Source: Planctellipticum sp942493135 (lineage in GTDB: Bacteria > Planctomycetota > Planctomycetia > Planctomycetales > Planctomycetaceae). From it: a DNA stretch of 64,000 nt. The stretch spans positions 3,100,001-3,164,000 of the forward strand of contig OW818684.1 of assembly GCA_942493135.1 (NCBI GenBank). Reading direction: 5' to 3'. The notes beneath the pieces are model-generated. The model was not told the origin of the DNA and searched no databases. It was given only the letters and a program-made list of their open reading frames with translations. Position 1 is the first letter of the stretch. The number at the start of each line of letters is the position of its first letter. This document shows, piece by piece, positions 35,593-44,007 of the stretch. Position numbers and translations under genes: made by a program.

Positions 35593-35792
35593 TTCGCCGG
35601 TCTTGCGGCCGGGTGAACGGGAAAAGCTCGACGTCGAGGCTGTGCGCACACGAGGTGCGCCCCTCGGACTGCCCTTGCGAGCAGTCCGTCGCTGGGCCCT
35701 GATCAGGCCCGGTTTGAAGAGGTCAATCCGGACGCCTGCGGAGGTCCGCAGACACGAGTGCACTTCCTTGACCCCTTCATAAATAGGGGGTT
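35593..35792. ncRNA. Candidate structured RNA (chain of hairpins)
   Basis: The 495-bp gap 35391-35885 holds no convincing protein gene but has at least five good stem-loops in series. They are GCGCAC/GTGCGC (35644-35660), GGACTGC/GCAGTCC (35666-35687), GGGCC/GGCCC (35694-35710), CCGG-T-TTGA/TCAA-T-CCGG (35709-35731) and CTGCGG/CCGCAG (35736-35751). A weaker 5' stem is at 35593-35617. A CCCC/GGGG hairpin followed by GTTTG (35772-35793) could end a plus-strand transcript. Two stems share 35709-35710 and could be alternatives, as in a switching leader. The strand is not certain. I know of no named RNA family that fits. Confidence 0.4.
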
Positions 35793-35885
35793 TGTTGCGC
35801 GGAAAGTTGTAAAGGCTGGAGTGGGTTGTGGTTAGTGGATGGTGGATAGGGAGGAGAAGACAGAAGACGAAGAAGATGTGGGGCG

Positions 35886-36653
35886 TCAGAAGTCGCCGAC
35901 TTTGTCGCTGGCGGCGATGGAGATCAGGGCTCGTCGGGCGGCGGGGGACAGGTTGAGGCTGAGAAAGCGGACGCTGCCGTCACACAGCAGAGCGTGGGTT
36001 CCGCCTCGATGCGGCAGGTTCGATTCCTTGCTCAGGCTCAGGAACAGGGCTTCGTCGGCGTCCTGGGGGGACATCCACGGGATGGAGCGGTCGGAGGGGG
36101 CTTCGAGGACCGCAATCGTCTGCTCTGTGCCATCGGTGATGTCGGACAACTTGCGGGATTCTGCTGGCGCGAAGAGGCTGCCGGGGGCGACGATGGCCAG
36201 GCTGGTGGTGTGATTCGGCGGCATGTCGGCGACGGATGGGCAGCGATAGGCATGCAGCATCGTCTCGCGGGCCTTCTCGTTCGCCGGGTCGTCCCAGGGC
36301 CTGGTCAGGTCGATCGTGTCGTAGAGCGGTTGCTGGTCGAGGTACGGCAGGATCAGCGTTCGCCAGCTATGTAGCGGTTTGCCGTCGACGTCGACGGTAT
36401 AGGCCGGGGGGAAGGCTCCATACGTGTCGTGATAGTTGTGGAGGGCCAGGCCGATCTGCTTCAGATTGTTCTTGCACTGCGTACGCCGGGCCGGCTCGCG
36501 CCCTCGATGCGCCGGCATGAGAAGAGCGATCAGCAACAGCACAATGCCGCTGTAGATCACGATCCGAATCGCAATGGGCCAGCAACCCAGCGAGCGGGTG
36601 GCTTTGACAGGCGGGCTGTCTGGCCCCGGTTCAATGTCGGTGTTGCTGGGCAT
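35886..36653 (-). CDS. DUF1559 protein without a prepilin signal
   Basis: A 255-aa DUF1559 family member. The usual G-FTLIELLVVIAII signal is absent. Instead a soluble N-terminal stretch of about 30 residues leads into an unrelated hydrophobic helix (IAIRIVIYSGIVLLLIALLMP). Directly after it the family sequence resumes (ARRTQCKNNLKQIGLALHNYH), and the C-terminal H-x9-DG motif (HRGGTHALLCDG) is intact. It therefore probably stays as an N-in membrane-anchored protein that prepilin peptidase does not process. ATG 36653 is preferred to an upstream GTG (36689). It stands alone on the minus strand. Confidence 0.88.
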   Translation of the reverse strand: MPSNTDIEPGPDSPPVKATRSLGCWPIAIRIVIYSGIVLLLIALLMPAHRGREPARRTQCKNNLKQIGLALHNYHDTYGAFPPAYTVDVDGKPLHSWRTLILPYLDQQPLYDTIDLTRPWDDPANEKARETMLHAYRCPSVADMPPNHTTSLAIVAPGSLFAPAESRKLSDITDGTEQTIAVLEAPSDRSIPWMSPQDADEALFLSLSKESNLPHRGGTHALLCDGSVRFLSLNLSPAARRALISIAASDKVGDF

Positions 36654-37154
36654 GAGAGGCCTGCCTGGGAGGGGAATCGTCGCCAGCACTGCTGGGGGCC
36701 TTGAACCAATAGTGTCGTCAACTTCCCGCTGCGAGACAATCTCCCACAGTATCGCCCGATCAACTCGCGGTTCTCTGCGGACTTGCGAGTGGCGCAGCAG
36801 AAACGCAAGTTCTCAAGTCTCAGCCGTCGCCTTCTCCATAATCTTCTCCGCGTCCTCCGCGCCTCCGTGGTGAAGCTCCTTCTTCGGTTCTCCACGGAAC
36901 CTTCTCCCAGCATGCGCTGCGCGTAACACCGGCAGCATCGACCCGCTGCGCGATTTCCGGGCATGGCTCTCAGCGCGATTCAAATCGTTGGCGGGCAACA
37001 CGTTGACGTTCGCTCACGGGCTCTTCACATCCTGCGGTATGGGAGTTGCGTTCCGGCCTCCTCGGTCGGAGACGTCCTTGTGCTTGGGGCGTCCGGGGAT
37101 GGAAGTCTCTGCTCCGCCGACCTTCGTTCGCCTTTTGCCAAGTGAGAACTGTCC
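36654..37154. other. Intergenic stretch with a dispersed-repeat-like motif
   Basis: There is no gene here that I can support. At 36844-36873 the minus strand carries an alternating CGGAGG/CGCGGAGGACGCGGAG pattern. It looks like a short dispersed repeat that I recall from several environmental genomes. The rest is AT-poor without clear hairpins; the promoter of the HAD gene should lie near its right end but is not obvious. Confidence 0.4.
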
Positions 37155-38030
37155 GTGGCTATTCCAGGGAATTCCGGAAAACATGGTTATCTGATCGACA
37201 TGGATGGCGTCTTGTACCGCGGCTCCGCGCTGATCCCCCGGGCGGATGAATTCATCAACACGCTCCGCGAGCGCAACATCCCGTTCCGGCTGCTGACGAA
37301 CAACAGCCAGCGCGCCCGCCGGGACGTCGTCGCCAAACTGGCTCGCATGGGGATCGACGTCGAGGACGAACACATCTTCACGAGCGCAATGGCGACGGCG
37401 CGGTTCCTCGCCGAGCAGAAGCCGGGCGGCACCGCCTTTGTCATCGGCGAAGGGGGGTTGCTGACGGCGATGCATCAGTACGGCTATGCGATCGTGGATC
37501 ACGATCCCGACTACGTCGTCGTCGGGGAGGGGCGGACGTTCAATCTCGAGCTGGTCGAGCAGGCCGTGCGGATGATCCTGCAGGGGGCCAAATTGATTGC
37601 GACGAATCTCGATCCGAACTGTCCGGTGCAGAACGGGCTGCGGCCCGGCTGCGGGGCGATGGTGGCGATGCTGGAAATTGCGACTGGCGTGAAGGCCTTC
37701 AGCGTAGGGAAGCCCAGCCCGGTGATGATGCGGGCCGCCCGGAAGGAGCTGGGACTGGCGACCGCTGAGACCACGATGATCGGCGATACGATGGAGACGG
37801 ACATTCTGGGGGGCGTGCAGCTCGGGTTTCAGACCGTGCTGGTCCTCAGCGGGGGGACGAGTCGCTCCGATCTGCTGAAGTACGCCTATCGTCCCGAACT
37901 GGTGGTGGAATCGCTCGGGGAACTTGCCGACATTCTGAACCAGCAAGAGTGGGTCGGACCGGCGCAGCAGCATGCCGCAAAGCGGAACGGCTCAGCGCGA
38001 CGGATGTCCGCGGCTGTGGGAGCCTATTGA
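37155..38030 (+). CDS. HAD-IIA family phosphatase (NagD-like)
   Basis: A 291-aa haloacid-dehalogenase-fold phosphatase of subclass IIA. Motif I is D15-M-D17-G-VLYRG, motif II is LLTNNSQ, the motif III Lys is in GKPSP, and motif IV is GDTMETDILGG. A cap domain lies between motifs II and III. Relatives hydrolyse small phosphorylated metabolites such as nucleotides, 2-phosphoglycolate or p-nitrophenyl phosphate. The start is GTG 37155 with only a weak ribosome site. Its stop overlaps the stop of the convergent gene by 7 bp, so the two transcripts end into each other. Confidence 0.92.
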   Translation: MAIPGNSGKHGYLIDMDGVLYRGSALIPRADEFINTLRERNIPFRLLTNNSQRARRDVVAKLARMGIDVEDEHIFTSAMATARFLAEQKPGGTAFVIGEGGLLTAMHQYGYAIVDHDPDYVVVGEGRTFNLELVEQAVRMILQGAKLIATNLDPNCPVQNGLRPGCGAMVAMLEIATGVKAFSVGKPSPVMMRAARKELGLATAETTMIGDTMETDILGGVQLGFQTVLVLSGGTSRSDLLKYAYRPELVVESLGELADILNQQEWVGPAQQHAAKRNGSARRMSAAVGAY

Positions 38031-39406
38031 GCGGTACCAACGACTGGTTGGTTGTTGGGGGGCGCTCCGGGCTTCTGCAGAGCCTGCAGCGCCTTGACGG
38101 CCTCGGCGGGAATCGGGGCGCCGGCGATCGTGGCGTTGAAGACGTCGACGACGAGGGGATAGACCTGTTTGACCGTCGGCTGATTGAACTGCGGGCGGTT
38201 GAGCAGTCCGCCCGGTCCCTTTTTCTCGACGTCCCGATCGTCGGCGTCCTGTTCTTTGAAGGTCAGGTACAGCCGGCCGAAGACGGACTTCCAGAGCGGG
38301 TTTTTGGCGCTGGTGGAAGCGGCTGTCGCGGCCTCGGCAATGAAATTCGTAATCGTAGCGAGGGTCGCCTTCGTATCGACCGAGGGGTCGTAGGCAACGC
38401 GCCCCAGCGATCGGCAGGCCTCGGCGCGCGTGACCCAGTCGCGTTTCGGGTCGGCAACGACTTTCTGCAGGGTCTCGACCAGAATGGGCTTCCGATTGAG
38501 GTCCACCGAGATATCGACAAACGCCATGGCGTAGGCCAGCCGCCGCTGATACCACGGGTGAGCCTTTTCGTTACTCAGTTCGGCCACGAGGACTGAAGCG
38601 ACCTTTTGTTTGGTTTTCACGTCCGGGCTGCTGTTGGAGAGGATCCGCACGACGCCGCGGACCGCCAGGATCTTGATCGCCTCGGGCTGGTTTGGATCCT
38701 TGAGGACGGTCAGCAGGGGCTCGATCGCGGGGATGAAGGCCTCGGTCTTCAGATTCTTCTTCGAATCTTCGTCCGTCAGATTCAGCTCGGACAGAATGAA
38801 GACGGCGTGCAGTCGGGCGTAGAAGTTGTTGTCGAGCAGGGGCGCGCACTGCTTGACGACCTCGGTCAGCATGAATTCCCGCGCCTTCTTCGTTTCGTCG
38901 GCGTTGGGGGACAGCTTTCCCATCCCGTTGATGCTGCGCATGAGCTCATCGCGCGCCTTCATCCAGTCTTCACGATTGTCGAGGTTCGTGAGTCGCGCCA
39001 GCCGGTACTGGATTCCGCCTCGGATCAATTCCTGGGATTGGGCATCCTTCCACTGGCTTTTGGTCACTGCCGCGTTGAACTTGCTGTCGACCCTCTTCAG
39101 GGCGTCAAGCTGTTCCTTGGTCAGCAGAGGGCGATTGATCTGCATGACTTCGGGCGGCGTCTGAGGCGGTTCGAAGTCCTTGGGCAGCGTCTCCGAATCA
39201 ATTGGCGTCGGTCCGGCGGGCGTCGGGGCGCCCGGTCGTGTGGCAGGCTGCGCGCCTGAAGCGGATTTCTTCTTCGCCGCCGGCCGCTGTGCAACTGCGG
39301 GTTCGCTCACCAGCACGCCGCAGGTTGCGACGAAGGCCAGAACGATCAATGTCTTTGGCATGGAGCTACGCCGCAGGGAGTTTGCGGGAACAGTCGAGAT
39401 GGGCAC
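38024..39406 (-). CDS. Secreted alpha-helical repeat-like protein
   Basis: A 460-aa exported protein of unknown function. The GTG at 39406 has an excellent ribosome site (GGAAGGA, 7 bp away), whereas the ATG at 39361 has none. The N-terminus therefore has a long n-region before the hydrophobic core LIVLAFVATCGVLV and cleavage near AVAQ. A low-complexity Ala/Pro/Lys linker follows, then about 350 residues of regular helices (ARLHAVFILSELNL, AIKILAVRGVVRILSN, RRLAYAMAFVDISVD, RAEACRSLGRVAYD). This resembles a HEAT-like solenoid, and a scaffold role is likely. No catalytic motif is seen. Confidence 0.8.
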   Translation of the reverse strand: MPISTVPANSLRRSSMPKTLIVLAFVATCGVLVSEPAVAQRPAAKKKSASGAQPATRPGAPTPAGPTPIDSETLPKDFEPPQTPPEVMQINRPLLTKEQLDALKRVDSKFNAAVTKSQWKDAQSQELIRGGIQYRLARLTNLDNREDWMKARDELMRSINGMGKLSPNADETKKAREFMLTEVVKQCAPLLDNNFYARLHAVFILSELNLTDEDSKKNLKTEAFIPAIEPLLTVLKDPNQPEAIKILAVRGVVRILSNSSPDVKTKQKVASVLVAELSNEKAHPWYQRRLAYAMAFVDISVDLNRKPILVETLQKVVADPKRDWVTRAEACRSLGRVAYDPSVDTKATLATITNFIAEAATAASTSAKNPLWKSVFGRLYLTFKEQDADDRDVEKKGPGGLLNRPQFNQPTVKQVYPLVVDVFNATIAGAPIPAEAVKALQALQKPGAPPNNQPVVGTAQ

Positions 39407-39862
39407 GGAGCGATCCTTCCGATCGGAATGCGAAGCCGAGTGAGCTTCTCTAAGGAGCGGCAAGAACGTCTCCGGATTTTCCTGGCAGATCTGCCAATTA
39501 CAGTTCCTGTAGACTACCTCTCCTCGGAACCGTTTACCACCCGCGTTCGGCGGAATCGCGTCGGGTCCGGACGGGAAGTCTGCCGGTGACGCCGGACACG
39601 CGGATCGGACCGGGCTGGCGGCTTCGCATGCCGACAACACCCGGTTGTAACGCCCGCAACGACGGCGACGCCTGATCCGCGACGAGCTGTCCCGTCCGGC
39701 CGGGATCGCAATCGCCGCCTGCGGATTGTACGAAACCCCCATCACACAGCACAATACCGCCTGCAACAAGGACTTACGGCAGACCGGACGAATCGGCGCC
39801 GCGACTTCACCAGCAGCAACGGAGCAGAGTCCGATTCCTGACATCGGCCCGGGAGGTTTTCG
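39407..39862. other. Divergent intergenic region
   Basis: 456 bp between two divergent genes. I see no ORF with coding character, no strong hairpin and no clear promoter pair. Both promoters must lie here or within it. Confidence 0.5.
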
Positions 39863-40798
<936 letters not shown>

Positions 40799-40892
40799 CA
40801 GCCGTCGATCGTGCTTTCAAGATGTTGCCAGAGTACTGGTGAAGGGCAGGAACCTGGATCGGACGATTCGCGTCCGATCGCAATGTGACCGT

Positions 40893-41651
40893 ATGGCAGA
40901 GTTTTCCGACGTCGTGAACGACAGCGATCCGTTGGCCGAGTGCGAACGTCGGTTGCAGTACGCCTTTCGCGACCGGGGCCTGCTGCGCCGCTGTCTCACG
41001 CACTCGTCGATTGCACCGACGCGACTCGAGTCCAACGAGCGGCTGGAGTTTCTGGGGGATGCGATCCTGGGGGCGGTCGTGTGCGAGATGCTGTTTCAGC
41101 GATTCCCCGACGAACCGGAAGGGGAGTTGACGCGGATCAAGTCGGTCGTCGTCAGCCGGACGACGTGCGCGAAAATCAGCGGCGATCTCAACCTGCACGA
41201 TCAGGTTTTCATTGGCAAGGGGCTCAGCGGCTTCAACGCGGTCCCGAGTTCGGTGATGGCGGCGGTATTCGAGTCGCTGATCGCGGGGATCTATCTCGAC
41301 GGAGGCTACGACGCGGCGCAGGCGTTCGTGGGCCGGCTGGTGGGGCCCGAAATCGATCGGGTGGTCCATTCGAGCCACGGCAAGAACTACAAGAGCCTGC
41401 TGCAGCAGCACACGCAGAAGCTGCTCGGGCAGACGCCGGTCTACCGGATCGTCGACGAGAAGGGACCGGATCACTCGAAGTGCTTTCTGATCGCAGCCAT
41501 CATCGGCGGCGAAGAGTTCGAGTCCGCGTGGGGTCCCAACAAGAAGGACGCGGAGCAGCGCGCTGCGGAGAACGCGTGGTTTCAGATTCAGGGCCGCTCT
41601 GCGGGGTACGCGCCGGAAGCGTCTGCCGAGCCGCTGATCGACCGGGATTGA
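40893..41651 (+). CDS. rnc: Ribonuclease III
   Basis: Double-stranded-RNA endonuclease for rRNA maturation and mRNA turnover, 252 aa. The signature NERLEFLGDAILG (48-60) gives E52 and D56, and a second acidic pair is in VFESLIAGIYLDGG (E127). The dsRNA-binding domain covers about 164-232 (NYKSLLQQHTQKLL ... DAEQRAAENAW). I chose ATG 40893; the frame opens at GTG 40839, and neither start has a strong ribosome site. It is transcribed in the same direction as the HDAC-family gene 95 bp upstream. Confidence 0.95.
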   Translation: MAEFSDVVNDSDPLAECERRLQYAFRDRGLLRRCLTHSSIAPTRLESNERLEFLGDAILGAVVCEMLFQRFPDEPEGELTRIKSVVVSRTTCAKISGDLNLHDQVFIGKGLSGFNAVPSSVMAAVFESLIAGIYLDGGYDAAQAFVGRLVGPEIDRVVHSSHGKNYKSLLQQHTQKLLGQTPVYRIVDEKGPDHSKCFLIAAIIGGEEFESAWGPNKKDAEQRAAENAWFQIQGRSAGYAPEASAEPLIDRD

Positions 41652-41675
41652 TTCTTGCTGGATGAAATGGAAGAA

Positions 41676-41699
41676 GGCGACCGGAAAGATCCGGCCGCC
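41676..41699 (-). terminator. Hairpin between rnc and the H1-like gene
   Basis: GGCG-A-CCGG / CCGG-C-CGCC with loop AAAGAT. Read on the minus strand it is followed by TTCTTCC, so it suits the H1-like gene ending 30 bp away. It could also stop rnc transcripts. Confidence 0.5.
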
Positions 41700-41731
41700 T
41701 CCACTCGTTGTTGCGTGTAAGCTTCGAGAAG

Positions 41732-41914
41732 CTACTTGCCGGCGGTTGGCGCCGGAGCGGCCTTCGCTGCCTTCTTCTTGGCTGCCTTCTTCTTGGCAAC
41801 CTTCTTGACGGCCTTCTTCGTCGCGGCCTTCTTGACGGTCTTCTTCGCGACCTTCTTGACGGCCTTCTTCGCGACCTTCTTCACGGCCTTCTTTGCTGCT
41901 TTCTTCTTGGCCAC
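41732..41914 (-). CDS. Histone-H1-like Lys/Ala-rich protein
   Basis: A 60-aa protein made almost entirely of Lys, Ala, Val and Thr in KKAVKKVAKK-type repeats, ending APAPTAGK. This matches the C-terminal tail of eukaryotic histone H1 and bacterial H1-like proteins that bind and compact DNA without specificity. It starts at GTG 41914 with a near-perfect ribosome site (GGAAGGAGGA, 7 bp away), so strong translation is expected. It is much shorter than most bacterial H1 homologues and has no globular part. Compact nucleoids are known in planctomycetes, so a chromatin role fits. Confidence 0.88.
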   Translation of the reverse strand: MAKKKAAKKAVKKVAKKAVKKVAKKTVKKAATKKAVKKVAKKKAAKKKAAKAAPAPTAGK

Positions 41915-42517
41915 CGCAAATCCTCCTTCCAGAGAGACATTGGGTGACCGTCTTGCCGCTGGCGCACCGGGCTAAGCTGATCGGCAAAGACGCGTCACAC
42001 CCTCGAATCCATTCCGACCTGCCAACCTTGACAAGTCGCGTGATGATTTGCGTGAGCCCTGGTTCGTCGTTCGAGCATTGCGGCAGCAATCACTCTTTGA
42101 CTTGACAGGAGCCGTGTCACGCGCATCAACACAGAACTGGCGGACATCCTAAGCATTTCAAAGATTCCTTCAAGCCATTTGTTTGGGTTTGCGACAAAAA
42201 AAGTGCAGAGTTTTCGAATTCGTTTGCGCCGCGCGCTGCGCGCAGCGCGTCATGGACGTCGCATTTCGTGCGACTCGTCGTCGCCGTGTCGCGCCATTCG
42301 CGCTGTGAAGAACATCGCATTCTCCACTGCAGAAAACCGCGTTCTCTGAGTAGCGCTGGTCGACGAGCGGCTTGCTTTGCGGATGACGTGACGAGGGACT
42401 GAGGCCGTGCGGCGCGCGCGTCGTGCGGCCTTCCGCACTGGAGCGGCGCGGATGCGCTCGAAGCGTTGCAGCGCGTCGTGCGGTCCTGCGTCGTGCGGTC
42501 CGGCGATTCAACGAAAA
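41915..42517. other. Long intergenic region, GC-rich with short repeats
   Basis: About 600 bp without a gene I can support. It includes the perfect 18-bp palindrome CGCGCTGCGCGCAGCGCG at 42231-42248 and GTCGTGCGG repeated three times between 42418 and 42500. Open frames here code only for Arg/Ala-rich nonsense typical of GC-rich noncoding DNA. The H1-like gene promoter should lie near 41940-42100 but is not clear. Confidence 0.5.
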
Positions 42518-42556
42518 AGAGGCGTTTCTGCGGCGAAAAACTGCAGAAACGCCTCT
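42518..42556 (-). terminator. Intrinsic terminator after the TIM-barrel gene
   Basis: A perfect 14-bp stem AGAGGCGTTTCTGC (42518-42531) with complement at 42543-42556. On the minus strand it is followed by TTTTCG. It lies 33 bp after the stop of the minus-strand gene and is a textbook rho-independent terminator. Confidence 0.85.
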
Positions 42557-42588
42557 GCGTGCTCCGGAGAGTTGCATGGACGCGAACG

Positions 42589-43419
42589 TCATTTCGCCGG
42601 CTGCAGTTCCTGCAGAACCGATTGCATGTAGCGCAGACTCTCCTGCGCGATGTGCTCGGCGCCGGGACGATAGTCGAAGACTTCGACGGACACCCAGTGG
42701 TCGTACTGGCTGTCGAGCAGGGCCTGGAGGATGGGCCTGTAATCGGTCGGTCCCATTCCCGGTCCCAGCAGGTTGTCGTCGTTGACGTGGAAGTGCCGCG
42801 TGACGTCGGCGTAGTCGGCGATCAACTGCGGAATCGGCGTCGACTCGCTGAGCATGGCCTTCACGTCCTGGATCAGACGGAAGTTCGGATGATCGACCAT
42901 CTCGATCAGCTTTCTGGCGTCGGCGCACGTGTTGAGAAAGTCCGTTTCGTTCGGCGTCAGCGGTTCGATGCAGAGGGTGACGCCGCAGTCGGCGAAGATC
43001 GGCATGACGGCGCAGAAGACTTCCATCGCGTTGGCCATCGCCTGATCGCGATTCATGCCGCGTTCGAGGGATCGTTGTGCGGGCGATCCGAAGACCAGCG
43101 TGGAGCCGCCGAGGTCGGCGCAGGCTTGCGCGAGTTCGCGCAGATACTTGGCGGTCTCATTTCGCGTGCGCGGGTCGAACGCGGTCAGATGCAGTCCGGT
43201 CGTTTTGGCGAGCAGCCAGTGCAGGCCGACGATCGTGAGTCCCTGCTTCTCCGCCTGGCGACGGAGCTCCTTTCGGCGTTCGGGGCTGACGTCGCTGATG
43301 CGGTCCGCCAGCGTGAAGGGCGCCACTTCGATTCCGGTGTAGCCGACTTCGGCGATGAACTGGCATTGCCGCTCCCAGTCCCAGCCCTCGAAGAGTTCCT
43401 GACAGATTGCGAATTTCAT
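42589..43419 (-). CDS. Sugar phosphate isomerase/epimerase family (TIM barrel)
   Basis: A 276-aa AP-endonuclease-2-type TIM barrel. The likely metal ligands are E in LCIEPL, D in IQDVKAM, H in RHFHVNDDN and E in VSVEVF, one per strand as expected for xylose-isomerase-like enzymes. Relatives include hydroxypyruvate isomerase and sugar 3-epimerases. The frame extends upstream, but ATG 43419 is preferred because AGAGGTGGAG precedes it and the barrel starts at once (KFAICQELFEGWDWE). It stands alone with its own terminator. The substrate is unknown. Confidence 0.88.
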   Translation of the reverse strand: MKFAICQELFEGWDWERQCQFIAEVGYTGIEVAPFTLADRISDVSPERRKELRRQAEKQGLTIVGLHWLLAKTTGLHLTAFDPRTRNETAKYLRELAQACADLGGSTLVFGSPAQRSLERGMNRDQAMANAMEVFCAVMPIFADCGVTLCIEPLTPNETDFLNTCADARKLIEMVDHPNFRLIQDVKAMLSESTPIPQLIADYADVTRHFHVNDDNLLGPGMGPTDYRPILQALLDSQYDHWVSVEVFDYRPGAEHIAQESLRYMQSVLQELQPAK

Positions 43420-44007
43420 GGGCTCCACCTCTTCCTGGTACGACAGACTCCGGCCGACTCCCGTCACAGTAACCGACGGAAGGGCCGGTTGCCAAATCGC
43501 GAAGGTCGCGGGAGAGTCGCATTGCGATCGCCGTGCCGCCCGTCCGGATCGTCGGCAGCTTCGCGGCCGTCCGTTTCACGCCATGCCGTTTCACGCGACG
43601 GGCTGTGCTTTCTGGCGAAAGAAATCCGGCGATTCCGATTGGGAAGCCTGCGGTGTGTCCGTCAAGCGTCGACTGTTGCGCGGGAGTTCCCGTTCAGTTC
43701 GGGCCGATGAACGATGCGCCGAGTCTCGGGATGATTCGGGATGGACCGCATCTGCAGGGACTGGCAGATACGGGACTCGGCGCAGGGGTGTCCGCGGCAG
43801 CGAACGTGACTGTCAGGGCCTCGGCTTGTCAGTGTCGGACAATGTCAAACCTTGCCGATGCGCGAAAATGCGCGCTTTGGCTCATGCAGGCGGGCTCCGC
43901 TGGCCGATGCTGCTGATAAGGGAGAGTTTGACGTTGTCATCACGGATGAGCCGGTTCCACCACCCCCGAAGAACTCATTAGGTTCTTTCAGGGATAAGGA
44001 CAGATCG
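43420..44007. other. Divergent intergenic region with leader hairpin
   Basis: 588 bp between the TIM-barrel start and the cysteine-rich gene. Open frames here lack coding character. A small stem (GAAGAAC/GTTCTTTC around 43968-43992) ends just before the ribosome site of the cysteine-rich gene and might affect its translation. No clear promoter pair was found. Confidence 0.4.

Noticed and set aside
35575..35763. 62-aa basic minus-strand frame in the hairpin-rich gap
   Set aside because: Composition follows from the GC-rich hairpins, with no ribosome site; a structured RNA explains the region better, though a small peptide cannot be fully excluded.
36960..36990. TpsiC-arm-like sequence (GATTCAAATC)
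   Set aside because: No matching acceptor, D or anticodon stems around it, so not a tRNA.
42170..42928. 252-aa Arg-rich minus-strand frame over the gap and TIM-barrel 3' end
   Set aside because: Overlaps a real gene on the same strand in another frame and crosses its terminator; composition is noncoding-like.
43533..43916. 127-aa plus-strand frame upstream of the cysteine-rich gene
   Set aside because: No ribosome site, no protein-like pattern, and no continuity with the following gene.
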